64,000 bases of DNA from Candidatus Poseidoniaceae archaeon (lineage in GTDB: Archaea; Thermoplasmatota; Poseidoniia; Poseidoniales; Poseidoniaceae). The notes below the pieces were generated by a model. It saw only the letters and a list, made by a program, of their open reading frames with translations. It made no database searches and was not told where the DNA came from. Location: positions 1-64,000 of the forward strand of contig CALHIR010000039.1 of assembly GCA_938030705.1 (NCBI GenBank). The letters are read 5' to 3'. A program made the translations under genes and the position numbers. Of this stretch, positions 19,101 to 27,896 are shown in pieces (position 1 is the stretch's first letter; each line of letters starts with the position of its first letter).

Positions 19101-20522
19101 GTCGAGACCCGCACCGTCACCATCAACAATGACAACGTTCCCCCGAACCTCCAACTGTCTTGGATCGGTGCAGATGACCAATCCTCTGGCGGCATCGACG
19201 GCGATACCGTCCGCGCCTCCACCGAAACGAAGATCATCGGCGTTGCACGAGACATCGGTGGCTTTGTGACCCGTGTTGAGATTGAGATTACCGATCTCGC
19301 TAACGGATTGGTGTTGAACGATGGCCCGTTGCCGGTCACGAACTTTGCTGTTGATGGTTCATGGGTGGCCAACTGGGACACGTCTGACCTTCTGCACGAC
19401 AGCGTCTATTCCGTTGCTGTTCGGGCCTACGACGGTGATGATTATTCAGAATGGGTCACCTGGAGAATGACGATTAACAACCCGCTGGATGCAGAAAACA
19501 TCGACCCGGTGTTCAACGAGACTGACTGGGTTGGTACATGGACCATTTTCTGCGATGAATTTACGGGCTATCTCGACCGATGTGGCGGCGGTGTTTCGTT
19601 TGAACTCTCAGAGTTCTTCAGCGACCCTGACGGAACCGGTGTATCATCCGACGACTTGGAATTTTATGTGTTCAACAATCCGGACACCGGGCTTGATGAC
19701 GAACAAGAATATTTCGTGACTGTTTCTCCTCTCGGCAAAGTTTCCTATGACCCGATTACATCCGGAATGTCAGCAACAACCAGCGAAATTTCGGAATGGT
19801 CACTGTCAGAGGTCGTTTTCTATGCCGTTGACGACCAAGAATCCAAGGCCTACTCGCTGAAGGTAAATTTCCTGGTGCGTGCTGTTTCGTTCTCGGTTGA
19901 GCGAGTTGATACCGGAGACATCACCGTTGACGATCCTGCAACTTTCAGGGGAGAAGGCCTGCCCGGTAGCATCGTGAATGCTCGCTTTGCTGACGGCAAC
20001 GGACGAATCAATTCCACCAAAGTACTCTCCGACGGTTCATGGACCATGGACCTCACGGCCGGCCAATTGAGCGGTGTCGAAGGGAAATCCTACGTCATCT
20101 TTGAAATGAACGACCAAGAATTCAAGTTTACCAGTCAAGATGATGATGCAGCAGAGTTCTCGATTGTCGTTTCCAGCGGTGGTGATGATGGAACCGGTGT
20201 TCTCGGCATTGCCTTGATCGTGTTGGCTGTGCTTGTTTTGTTAGGCGCAGGTGCATTCTTCTTCATTGAATTTGAAGACGTCATTGACGAAGACGAACTG
20301 ACCGGAGCAGATGCGCCTGAGGATGAGGACCCCTATGCGTGGGCCAAGGCCAAACAAACACCGAGCATACCCGAGCAAGCCCCGGTTGCGCCCGCACAGG
20401 CTGCACCCGCCGTTCAAGAGGCTGCTACGGGCGCCGCATCACAACATCCCGGCTGGCTTTGGGACCAAGCATCCAACCAATGGGTGCCCGACCCCAATTA
20501 CCAGCAACCCCCACAACAGTGA
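16119..20522 (+). CDS. Parallel beta-helix surface protein with TM anchor and cytoplasmic tail
   Basis: A protein of 1467 residues. I start at ATG 16119 (MSRKNQTK) because AGGTGA precedes it and a signal peptide follows at once; upstream in-frame ATGs (16044, 16095) would bury the signal. Residues about 45-560 read as right-handed beta-helix rungs (repeated NNTI, GNTI, ENT). A CADGIDNDGDTLVDGDDSDC segment near 18260-18325 is the MopE-type metal-binding pattern. Several Ig/cadherin-like domains follow, then a TM helix near the C-terminus (ALIVLAVLVLLGAGAFFF). The tail is acidic and then Pro/Ala/Gln-rich, ending in PGWLWDQASNQW. Beta-helices of this type often bind or cleave polysaccharides, but I see no catalytic set. 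It probably shares a transcript with the STAND regulator. Confidence 0.9.
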   Translation: MSRKNQTKSVSLVMLYMMSLMLAMVSVPSVMAVNETTQGTVTGTETWTGTMNLQGDVTVAEGAQLIINAGTTVNIPFGQFIDVKGAICIGDTSCGASAGSASSQARFIWSLPTDYDKSGRCLQNNSNVFTNSDAACGSGMVIRDTIDQAITSINFAHFENAYGYPIYVASLQSLQYGALVFDGSSTTARGLSFTDINTSNVIAVDLASPLLTDSSFELGIDGRGYDAAAVRAYGAGAGILSTFEVKNSDFVGADTDCGQQGGGRAVIYIEDSYIDMENLDISQNSYGILMKSSSGTLTNSDINVKCNAVDTNSLKTTGTIEHTLEVNNNIITTAEGAGLTAYDGAKVYAERNTISGASEGSGVGIRSSVVELHENTIGPVGGWNGLWIYGTSDVIAENNTIQDTGKEPILIGEYHYQDQGWQVPAPSAARLYLANNIISNNSGTCNSQMYDGDFPCPAVHVFRSSATIMGNTISGNTGDIIRAKGSLINVQDNSADSQGGFAGNVSVHDDNYGNKYGSIAYFSGNTWTGVSQVYNVTESRVTVQSEQIPSPGFGELYPVSISWLGAECPFVQDECLQVPGTVALPPAQMPLALELVENATVFSFADLQNFDSSMIHVQNQNTAWGSQVREGELVRYQVKAKNSNVEGATVVIKDATGLPLYELTTDAFGFTQEVSLPSDFLLDRNWNHVVGDKNAAIPGSNDGTGQPIVVDEDSCADGIDNDGDTLVDGDDSDCITGRERPFYSVEAFKFGSGQDDFSYVLSGPIDDIINLDNLRPGVSVNEPDGYSYATTVRITGQAWDGTKWPYANDNTAQQAQFGLIKRIEIQPPGSSDWFYASDVSGSNGDITMENHPFKNWVYEWDGAAHPEGEGDITFRIRSYDGLDYSPVEVRQYKLNLVPPTILVDVPTEGSVHQNGKVLFQGTASDPYQGTYGSDIKQIWFHITGPNNFEQQFFNQGSTSWSYEWNVAELPSGEYTIDVWAADSDFCIDNASECVVETRTVTINNDNVPPNLQLSWIGADDQSSGGIDGDTVRASTETKIIGVARDIGGFVTRVEIEITDLANGLVLNDGPLPVTNFAVDGSWVANWDTSDLLHDSVYSVAVRAYDGDDYSEWVTWRMTINNPLDAENIDPVFNETDWVGTWTIFCDEFTGYLDRCGGGVSFELSEFFSDPDGTGVSSDDLEFYVFNNPDTGLDDEQEYFVTVSPLGKVSYDPITSGMSATTSEISEWSLSEVVFYAVDDQESKAYSLKVNFLVRAVSFSVERVDTGDITVDDPATFRGEGLPGSIVNARFADGNGRINSTKVLSDGSWTMDLTAGQLSGVEGKSYVIFEMNDQEFKFTSQDDDAAEFSIVVSSGGDDGTGVLGIALIVLAVLVLLGAGAFFFIEFEDVIDEDELTGADAPEDEDPYAWAKAKQTPSIPEQAPVAPAQAAPAVQEAATGAASQHPGWLWDQASNQWVPDPNYQQPPQQ

Positions 20523-20543
20523 GGCTGGACCGAGGGTTGTGTC

Positions 20544-23069
20544 ATGGCCGTACGGGCAAAACCAGGCGTGCAGGAACGTATCCTGTTGCATTTGTTGGAT
20601 TATTCCGACTACAAAGACAGCATTGAGGTCCCGTTCGCTCTTTCACAGATGGGCATTGCCAACGCCGTGGCCATCGCTCGTTCAAATGTACCACGAGCGA
20701 TTGCGGGTTTGAAAGACCAGGGTATTTTGGTTGAACGTCAAGCGCACGTGAAGGGCGTTTCCCGAAAGCGTAAGGCGTACTTTCTTACCGATTCGGGCGT
20801 CGTTCTCGCCAACGAAACATGGGAGCGCCTTTCCGATTTCCCCGTTCGCTGTATTCTTGATGACCAACCTGCGGTCGCAACAACGCTCGCTGGCGCCAAA
20901 TCGGTTTTGCCCTTTGAAATGAGGCCCGTCGACATCATCCGGTACATCGACGAAAACAACGCCTTGGATGTTCGGAACCTTTCGGCCGACCTCGTGGAAC
21001 GGGATTTGTCGAAACATGTGGAAAAACAACTTGTCACTTCACTCGCAGACCTTCCAAGGTTGAGGCACTTTTACGGCCGAACAACGGAACTTGACAACAT
21101 GGTCAACCTGCTGGAGGCGAGGGCCACCACCCTTCTGGTCCCCGGCATCGCTGGTATCGGGAAGACCACGGTCGCCTCAAAACTGATCGAGCGGTTCATG
21201 CACCGGCGGAATTTGCTGTATCATCGGTGTCAAGATTGGGAAGGTTCCCGTTCTTTTTTCGAATCGGTAGCGGATTGGTTGTCGAGCATTGGCAATGCCG
21301 ATTTCTCAACCTACCTTGCGGCTACGCCGGTTCCTCAACCTGCTGACGCTGCTCGGATTCTGGTTGAAGCGCTCGAGGGAACTCCTTCTCTCTTGGTGAT
21401 CGATGATTTTCACAAGGTTTCCGACATGGTGCTGCACCAAACCTTCCAAGCCATGTCGCTGGCCTTATTGGGCAGTGAGGAAAAGATTGGGCTGGTCATC
21501 TTTTCCCGTTCCTTCAAACCGGTCGTCCCAACCAAAGACGCCGAAGGTCGTATCGCCAGTCTTGTGCTTCCACTTGACGGGTTGGACCCAGCGTCCGGTC
21601 GGAAGCTACTGACCAGTTTTGAAACCTTAGAGGATGAGCAGTGGTTGCACATTCACGGCCTTTCTCGTGGCCATCCACTGGTGCTGGAACTCATCAATCG
21701 TGGTGCCTCGGCGGGCGCCTTTCACGAGACCCTTGAAAATTATGTGGCCGTAGAGATTTTCTCAAAATTGAGTGCAGAACAAAAGCGTGTGCTTTCGGCT
21801 CTTTCGATCTTCCGTGAGCCGGTTGAACTTGATGCACTGGCTCAACAACAACTGAATACGGATGAATTGGACGGTTTGGTTGAGTCCGGTTTGGCCCGCC
21901 AAGCCGATGCTGAAACCTACGATGTACACGACCTGATTCGAGAATTCCTCTTGCGTAGCCTCTCTTCTGCTCTGCGTCAGGAATTCCACGCAAAGTGTGT
22001 TGAATGGTACCAAAAACAATCTCGTAACCACGACATCCTGATTGAATTGATTTACCACTCCATCCAAGCTGCCCAATACGAAGAAGCCTCCAAACTCGTG
22101 GTATCCGAAGGCAGGCAACTCATATCGCAGGGCTACATGGAACTGCTCGGATTGATCGAGCAAATCGAAACAGCGGAGCTTGAATCTGTGATTCTCGTAC
22201 GGATGGCTCAATTGCAAGGAGACATTCTTGCTCTCCTCGGTCGACTGGACGAGGCAGAGGAAGTGCTCAGCACCTCCCTCGAGCGAGCGAAAAAGAACGC
22301 TGATGAATTCACCCAAGCTGAAATTCTTTCATCGATGGCCGACGTGAGTCGCAAACAAGGCGATAGCGACCTTTCTTTGAGTCGTCACAAGCAGGCCTTG
22401 AAGCACTACATCGCCCAAGGCCATGCTCGATGGGCCGCTCGGACCTACAACAACATCGGTTATCTCCTCCGTCGAAAGAACGAACGTTCCAAAGCCTTGG
22501 AAGCCTATGGGGAAGTCGAGGCGATTTTGGCGGATTCCAATGATGATGAACTGATCAACAGCCAAATCACCCTCGCCAGAGCGCTCATTTCTTTGGGTGA
22601 GGTGGACCGTGCTCGGGAACACGCCATGGCGTCCCATGAACGAACGTCCGAACTCGGTGATGTTTTGCTCCATGCCCGAGCTCAAGGTGTCTTGGGGCGA
22701 TACTACTCCAAGGTCGATCAATCCGAGTTGGCCTTGTTCCATTATTCCGAGGCGCTCGAGGCCATGACCGAAGCAGGTGATGTTCAGTCATTGGTGGAGA
22801 TCACCATGCTCCTGGGCGAGGTTTTGCAAGATGCCGGACGAACCGATGAAGCGATGGAGCATTACAGCCAAGCCTTGGTACTCGCAGAAGCCAACGATTT
22901 GCGGATGCAAATCGGAGAATTGCTCACCCGTCTTGGCGGGGTTGCTCCCGACCGTCAAGGTCGTATGGAATACCTTCAGCGAGCGTTGACCGTCTTCCGG
23001 GAACTCGGTGCAAAGGCACGAATGCGTGAAGTCCAAACGATGGTTCATCGAGCGGTCATGAGCCGTTGA
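20544..23069 (+). CDS. STAND-type ATPase transcriptional regulator (winged helix, NTPase, TPR)
   Basis: An 841-residue protein. Residues 1-95 look like a MarR-type winged helix (SNVPRAIAGLKDQGILVER, then a basic wing and YFLTDSG). The NTPase has Walker A GIAGIGKTT at 201-209 and Walker B LLVIDDF with D287 and D288. A helical arm follows, then a long TPR array from about 540 (repeated A..Y.NIGYLLRR, EALEAMTEAGD). This is the MalT-like STAND layout, in which a signal on the TPR part permits ATP-driven assembly; the inducer is unknown. It begins 21 bases after the beta-helix surface gene and ends two bases before a convergent pilin gene. Cytoplasmic. Confidence 0.9.
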   Translation: MAVRAKPGVQERILLHLLDYSDYKDSIEVPFALSQMGIANAVAIARSNVPRAIAGLKDQGILVERQAHVKGVSRKRKAYFLTDSGVVLANETWERLSDFPVRCILDDQPAVATTLAGAKSVLPFEMRPVDIIRYIDENNALDVRNLSADLVERDLSKHVEKQLVTSLADLPRLRHFYGRTTELDNMVNLLEARATTLLVPGIAGIGKTTVASKLIERFMHRRNLLYHRCQDWEGSRSFFESVADWLSSIGNADFSTYLAATPVPQPADAARILVEALEGTPSLLVIDDFHKVSDMVLHQTFQAMSLALLGSEEKIGLVIFSRSFKPVVPTKDAEGRIASLVLPLDGLDPASGRKLLTSFETLEDEQWLHIHGLSRGHPLVLELINRGASAGAFHETLENYVAVEIFSKLSAEQKRVLSALSIFREPVELDALAQQQLNTDELDGLVESGLARQADAETYDVHDLIREFLLRSLSSALRQEFHAKCVEWYQKQSRNHDILIELIYHSIQAAQYEEASKLVVSEGRQLISQGYMELLGLIEQIETAELESVILVRMAQLQGDILALLGRLDEAEEVLSTSLERAKKNADEFTQAEILSSMADVSRKQGDSDLSLSRHKQALKHYIAQGHARWAARTYNNIGYLLRRKNERSKALEAYGEVEAILADSNDDELINSQITLARALISLGEVDRAREHAMASHERTSELGDVLLHARAQGVLGRYYSKVDQSELALFHYSEALEAMTEAGDVQSLVEITMLLGEVLQDAGRTDEAMEHYSQALVLAEANDLRMQIGELLTRLGGVAPDRQGRMEYLQRALTVFRELGAKARMREVQTMVHRAVMSR

Positions 23070-23070
23070 T

Positions 23071-23550
23071 TCACTGGACGGCTTGGGGTCGGTCCAGTGA
23101 GAGGAAGGTTGTACCGTCATCGTGAACAACCCATAATCGTTCAACACCGGCGAGCGGCACCCGCCCCTCGTGGGTACCCGCCCCGGTTCCCGAGAGCGAG
23201 ATTTCTGTATCGAGCGGTCCACCTTCGTCCACGAGGATCAGAGCGGTATCGTGCAACTCCAGCCAGAAAAGCGACTCATCGGCTTCCGTTGGTCGCCAAC
23301 TGATCTCTTCGGCGTAGGATATGTTTCCTCCAAAGCGGCTGGCTTCATCCGCTCGTTCAACAGCCGCCGCGATATCGTCCATGTTAGCTTGGATTGCTTC
23401 TTCGTTCCACCGCATGCGTGTGTTCGTTTCGATATCCCACGCCCACACGCTGAACATGCTCATCAGCAATACGCCCAAAAGGAAGGTGAAGATGTACCCC
23501 AATTCGGTGGCGGCGGCTCTGGTATCGTGCGTCAACCTTCCTCGCATCAT
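23071..23550 (-). CDS. Type IV pilin-like protein (small, third of operon)
   Basis: A protein of 159 residues. I start at ATG 23550 because it overlaps the stop of the preceding gene as ATGA; a longer open frame runs upstream inside that gene. A short charged leader (MMRGRLTHDTRAAATE) precedes LGYIFTFLLGVLLMSMFSVW, followed by helix and beta-rich sequence. A hydrophobic segment directly after a short charged leader is the archaeal pilin plan, with cleavage by a PibD-like peptidase. It resembles small accessory pilins of haloarchaeal pilin-like clusters rather than a main subunit. Translational coupling implies a shared complex with its neighbours. Confidence 0.75.
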   Translation of the reverse strand: MMRGRLTHDTRAAATELGYIFTFLLGVLLMSMFSVWAWDIETNTRMRWNEEAIQANMDDIAAAVERADEASRFGGNISYAEEISWRPTEADESLFWLELHDTALILVDEGGPLDTEISLSGTGAGTHEGRVPLAGVERLWVVHDDGTTFLSLDRPQAVQ

Positions 23551-25781
23551 ACCAGCACCTCCCGTGTTGTCACGTCGATGGAGGCCAACTGGAGGGTAAA
23601 TTCGATGATTTCCCCGTCGGTGTGCCAAACCGACTCGGCCGTTCCATAACTCGGGTCAGGCACCCAGCCCACATAATCGGTTAACAAATCCAATCGGCCC
23701 GGATAGATGGTCCAGTCTTCACTGGCCTCAAGGCCGATACCGGCGTCATCGGCGATGGCGGTCCCGTAGGGCTCTGACCAACCGCGGCGAACTTCGTATG
23801 CCGGTGTAGACGCCAGGGAGGTGCGATGAACCAGTTCGATGTCAAGCTCTAACACACCAGCCCCGCTTTCACTGGATGCCGTGGGGTGAAGCGAAGGTAT
23901 GGTCGCAGCGAACCGAGGTCCTGGCCCTCCTCGGTCAGATGGAGGGACCACCACATAGGGGTTGAATTCAGGGTGGTTCGTCACCACCGCTCCGCCGCTA
24001 AAGGCGACCTCCATGCCTTCGATGGATGATGCGAACTGGTAGGAGAGGCGGGACAAGTGGAAGGCCCATACCGAACCGATTGAACCGTGCGAGGAGAGGC
24101 CGTCGTCGCCGAGAACATCAATGCTCAAACTTGCAGGATGGCGTCCATCATGCCATGCCTCTTTCGTGTCGATTTCGCCTCGGCCACCGAGACGCTCCCA
24201 TGGCAAGTCGGTGGTGATCCAGCCGCTGGCTTGGGTGTTGATGCTGGTGCAACGGCGCTCACCGTCGTGAGGTAAGTGCAAGAGGCCGGCTTGGCCTGCA
24301 TTGCGGAGAACCCGCAGGGGATGGCCGGTCTCAACGCGGACCGATGTCTGACCTTCCTCGAGGGTGATGGATTGATGCCGCTCGTTTTCCAAAAACACGC
24401 CAGTCTGGGAATTTCCACCGGTGACGTTCCAGCTGGAGGTATAGCCTGCAAGTCGGATGAGGAGATTTTCCTCCGTTTCGTTCAGGCTATTGGAATAGGA
24501 AAAGAGGCCACCGGATATGGCGCCAGTGTCATCGGCCGGAAGCAGCATGGTGCCGTTGATGCCGTCGGTGCTGATGCCGGAAGTTGATGCGCCCCATGTC
24601 ACAAACACATCCCCGTCTGCATCCAACGTCGCCGCCCCGCTCTCATAGGCAGGGGGCCACGCAACGTGTTCGACGCCTCCAGCCGCCACAGAGATGCCAC
24701 CGCCTCTCCAAGTGATGGTGACCACGTTTTGGCCGGGGTTGGTCAACCGGAGTGTGCCGTTAAGGTGCGGTGGAAGGAAACTGTTTCCGAGATAAGCGCC
24801 GTTGGAGGAGGGCCATGCTGTCAGGCCATCAGCGGAACTTGTGTTTGTTTTTAGCAGAAGTCGAGATGATGTGCTGGTGGTGATGTGAATAACACTGTCT
24901 TCGCTAAGGTTGACTTCGTGATTGAAATGAACGCCCGTTCGAGCAAGTCCGGTGGGTACGGCGTAGTGGATGCTGGTTTCTCCATCAACGGTCATGTGTA
25001 CCTGATTGGCTTTTTCACTGAGTAGGTGGATGGTGTGCTGGCCTGCCATGACTGGGATGGACCATGCCTGCCCTCGCTTGTCGGCTGGTTCGGGTGAATT
25101 TGGAAGAACATAGGTCGCTCCGCTGGTCCCCACGAGTCCATGGACGTTCAAGGCGTGGCTTGATGTCAAGACGGCTTCGTCGATGTTTTGCAGGTCAAAG
25201 GTTGCCATTTCGTCAACCCTCAGCGAGGTGATGAGGCGTTCTTCTCCGTTTTCGTACAAGGTCACGTCGATGGGTCCAAGGGGCATAGCCAGTCCGGGAG
25301 TAACGGTGACCAGCGCTGTGTCAAGGAGCGCCTCGAGCGTGTAGTGGTAGGGGCGGTCGGGGCCCAAGCGAAGGTCGGTGATGCAGACCGCCTCAATGAA
25401 ACTCTCGGGATGGCGAATTTCCAAAGTATCATCAAAATCCAAGGCGCCTCGTGCTCGCAGGCTCATGTCTTCAGCCCACGTTGCGGAATACCACATGCCG
25501 CCTCGTAAACTGTCCCACACCAACTCTCCGTCAACGGGTATCAACGTGGCTTGCGCCACATCACCGGGCATACCACGTTCGCTGAGCGAAGAGGTTTCGT
25601 GGGCGAGCAGGGTCATTTGTGAGGACATGTCGTGGCGTTCAACCGAACCTTCCATTTCGTCGATGACGGGCATCATAGAGACCATCATCAATCCGATGAT
25701 GGAGAGGACGCCTCCAAACAACATGACCGTCGCAACGGCGGCAGATACGGCCTCTTCGTCCCTGCGCATGGCCCCGTTCAA
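23547..25781 (-). CDS. Large type IV pilin-like protein, 744 aa
   Basis: The N-terminus MNGAMRRDEEAVSAAVATVMLF is an archaeal class III signal: basic/acidic leader, then AVSAAVATV opening a hydrophobic helix of about 22 residues. The remaining 700 residues are beta-rich and Ser/Thr/Gly-rich, with many sequons and no second TM segment. Typical archaeal pilins have 100-300 residues, so this may be a tip adhesin or minor pilin carrying a large globular head. Its start overlaps the upstream pilin stop (ATGA) and its stop overlaps the next start. Confidence 0.82.
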   Translation of the reverse strand: MNGAMRRDEEAVSAAVATVMLFGGVLSIIGLMMVSMMPVIDEMEGSVERHDMSSQMTLLAHETSSLSERGMPGDVAQATLIPVDGELVWDSLRGGMWYSATWAEDMSLRARGALDFDDTLEIRHPESFIEAVCITDLRLGPDRPYHYTLEALLDTALVTVTPGLAMPLGPIDVTLYENGEERLITSLRVDEMATFDLQNIDEAVLTSSHALNVHGLVGTSGATYVLPNSPEPADKRGQAWSIPVMAGQHTIHLLSEKANQVHMTVDGETSIHYAVPTGLARTGVHFNHEVNLSEDSVIHITTSTSSRLLLKTNTSSADGLTAWPSSNGAYLGNSFLPPHLNGTLRLTNPGQNVVTITWRGGGISVAAGGVEHVAWPPAYESGAATLDADGDVFVTWGASTSGISTDGINGTMLLPADDTGAISGGLFSYSNSLNETEENLLIRLAGYTSSWNVTGGNSQTGVFLENERHQSITLEEGQTSVRVETGHPLRVLRNAGQAGLLHLPHDGERRCTSINTQASGWITTDLPWERLGGRGEIDTKEAWHDGRHPASLSIDVLGDDGLSSHGSIGSVWAFHLSRLSYQFASSIEGMEVAFSGGAVVTNHPEFNPYVVVPPSDRGGPGPRFAATIPSLHPTASSESGAGVLELDIELVHRTSLASTPAYEVRRGWSEPYGTAIADDAGIGLEASEDWTIYPGRLDLLTDYVGWVPDPSYGTAESVWHTDGEIIEFTLQLASIDVTTREVLV

Positions 25782-26863
25782 CGGCTCACCTCCACGCGTT
25801 GGATGTCGACTTCAAAGTAAAGGGGGAGGTTTTGGGCGGAGATGCTGAAGCCATCGGCACCACTTGCCCGTTCATAGGGTGCGAACCCGATGTAGGTGTC
25901 CAACGTGCCGGCCGAGCGCTGTACGGTGTATTCTGAAAGCCAGCTGTTGTGATATTGAGGTGTGATCACTTCGTGAAGGGCGTTGAACACGTTGAAGTTG
26001 ACGTTGTAGGCTCGACCGGTAAACAATGTCATTGGCCCCTGAGAGACGAATTGCATGCCAACGTTCGATCCTGAACCGATGCTGCCGTTGGACGTGATGT
26101 CGGTCAACAAGATGGAAAGGCGCAACTCGTCGTTGGCCATGCGGTCGAATTCAAGCGAAGGCATGGCACTGACCTTCCATGCTTGGTTTGGGAACCGTTC
26201 TGCTCGGGCGTTGTTCATCAACGCAATTTGGTGTTCGCCTTGACCCAGCGAGGTCGTGATTTGTAATCCAGAAAGGGTCCAGGTGACTTCCCGGTGGAGT
26301 GGTTCATCGTCAGCGCCGTATACGGTGACGATCATCCAGTGGGATGCGCTGGCATTGTGGGTGATGAACACCTCCAAATGGCTGCCAGCGACGTCGTCTT
26401 CAAAAAAAACGCCGGGCGATTGTACCGAGATGGAACGCGCTGTTTCGTTGGCCGCGAGGACGGCAACGGTCGTATCGTTCACGTGACGTAACTGTATCTG
26501 TTCTCGGTCGGTTAAATCAGCGCTGATGGTCCAGTGCTCAACGTTCTGTACGGTGCGAATGGCCGTGGATTGAATGGCGAGTGTGTTTCGGAAGCCGGTT
26601 CCTTCTGGTGCATTGCCTGCGACTTCAAGTCGGTCCTCGATTCGATCGGCCAATCCGGTGGCTGAATTCCAGTTGGTATTGTCCTCAAAATCAGATAAGT
26701 AGGGATTGAGAAACACCCAGACACCGCCCATGATGGTGATGACCATCGCCAAGAGCATGACCACGCCGAGGACTTCGCTCACAGCACGGTCCTCATCGCG
26801 CAACCGATGGGACGCAACTTGGCCGGGGCGTCGGTTCACAAGGTTGTTACAACCCCGTATCAT
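25778..26863 (-). CDS. Archaeal type IV pilin, N-terminal domain protein, 361 aa
   Basis: RDEDRAVSEVLGVVMLLAMV (residues 22-41) is the canonical archaeal pilin signature: a charged leader, cleavage before AVSE, and a hydrophobic assembly helix. The leader is about 26 residues, longer than usual, so the true start could be internal. The C-terminal part is a beta-rich domain with N-x-T sequons. It starts 32 bases after the MBL gene and is coupled to the 744-residue pilin gene by ATGA. No pilus ATPase or platform protein is in the window, so assembly must rely on genes elsewhere. Confidence 0.88.
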   Translation of the reverse strand: MIRGCNNLVNRRPGQVASHRLRDEDRAVSEVLGVVMLLAMVITIMGGVWVFLNPYLSDFEDNTNWNSATGLADRIEDRLEVAGNAPEGTGFRNTLAIQSTAIRTVQNVEHWTISADLTDREQIQLRHVNDTTVAVLAANETARSISVQSPGVFFEDDVAGSHLEVFITHNASASHWMIVTVYGADDEPLHREVTWTLSGLQITTSLGQGEHQIALMNNARAERFPNQAWKVSAMPSLEFDRMANDELRLSILLTDITSNGSIGSGSNVGMQFVSQGPMTLFTGRAYNVNFNVFNALHEVITPQYHNSWLSEYTVQRSAGTLDTYIGFAPYERASGADGFSISAQNLPLYFEVDIQRVEVSR

Positions 26864-26895
26864 TTAGCCATTCACCTCAAAGTTGGAGCCACCGG

Positions 26896-27708
26896 TCAGT
26901 TGGTCGCCTTTTTCCCGGTCTCGACCATCTCGTGTTTTTTTCCGATGTAGTGGGAGAAATCTGGGCCGTCCTGTGCGGATATGCGCAGATCGCCTGAGAA
27001 CACTTCGTCAATGAAATACAGGACCGTTGATTCGGCGAGGTGGGGCCTGTTGTTTTTCTCGCTCAAGTGGGTCAAGGTGATGCTTCGTGTCTTTTCAGTG
27101 CAAACCTCGGCCAAGAACTGGCCCGTCTGTTTGTTGGACAAGTGACCGCCTCGCCCCGATATTCGATCTTTGAGTGAATAGGGGTAGGGGCCGTACATGA
27201 GTTTGTTCTGGTCGTAATTGGCTTCGATGGAAATGTGCTCGCATCCACGAACATGGGTTACGAGTTCATCGGTCCATGAGCCGAGGTCGGTGATGATGGC
27301 TGCACGCTCGCCGGCGTGGCTCGCCACAAACGCGACGTTTTCTGAGCCGGCATGGGGCACGGGCACGGGGAGAATCGCCAAGTCATCACCCACGCGCACA
27401 AGGTCAAGCGCTTCAAAATACGTTGTCAATTCAGGAAGAAGGCCCAGTTCCAAAGCCGTTCGTTCGTTCGCCAAGACGCGAATGTTCCACCGTGTTTGGA
27501 GTACTTTGGCGCCACCACCATGGTCGCCATGGTGGTGTGAGATAAACACGCAATCAATGTCTTCTGGTTTCAGATTCAACCGAGCCAGTCGCTTGGCCAA
27601 TTGTGCACCGCTGAAACCTTGGTCCACCAGTACCTTGACCGTTGGGGTTTCAAGCAACGTCGAGTTTCCTCGGCTGCCGGTGCCCAAATGGGTGATGGTC
27701 ATGGTCAT
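26896..27708 (-). CDS. WalJ/YycJ-like metallo-beta-lactamase-fold hydrolase
   Basis: A 270-residue protein. I start at ATG 27708 (MTMTITHLGTGSRGNST) because GGAGGG lies upstream and the family begins here; the frame runs 25 codons further. Key motifs are GSRGNST near the N-terminus, metal site SHHHGDHGGG (HxHxDH), IEANYD, the GPYPYSLKDRI...GGHLSN segment and THLSEKNN. All are diagnostic of the YycJ branch, single-domain phosphodiesterases reported to act on DNA in bacteria. It is first in a minus-strand run with three pilin genes. The positions suggest co-transcription but not a shared function. Confidence 0.92.
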   Translation of the reverse strand: MTMTITHLGTGSRGNSTLLETPTVKVLVDQGFSGAQLAKRLARLNLKPEDIDCVFISHHHGDHGGGAKVLQTRWNIRVLANERTALELGLLPELTTYFEALDLVRVGDDLAILPVPVPHAGSENVAFVASHAGERAAIITDLGSWTDELVTHVRGCEHISIEANYDQNKLMYGPYPYSLKDRISGRGGHLSNKQTGQFLAEVCTEKTRSITLTHLSEKNNRPHLAESTVLYFIDEVFSGDLRISAQDGPDFSHYIGKKHEMVETGKKATN

Positions 27709-27896
27709 GTGAACATCGTCCCTCCGGCGCGGGAGGGACTTGAATGCACCGATAAAAGGGGCTGCAAGGCGTCTCTTTTTCAACCAAATCCGCGCTTTGG
27801 AAGAAGGATTTGTATGAACAATGTTCCATCACCCTCATAAGCAATCTTAGCAAGGTGAAAAGAGAGCGAGGCGGAGCCTTTGCCGACGGTGAGTTC

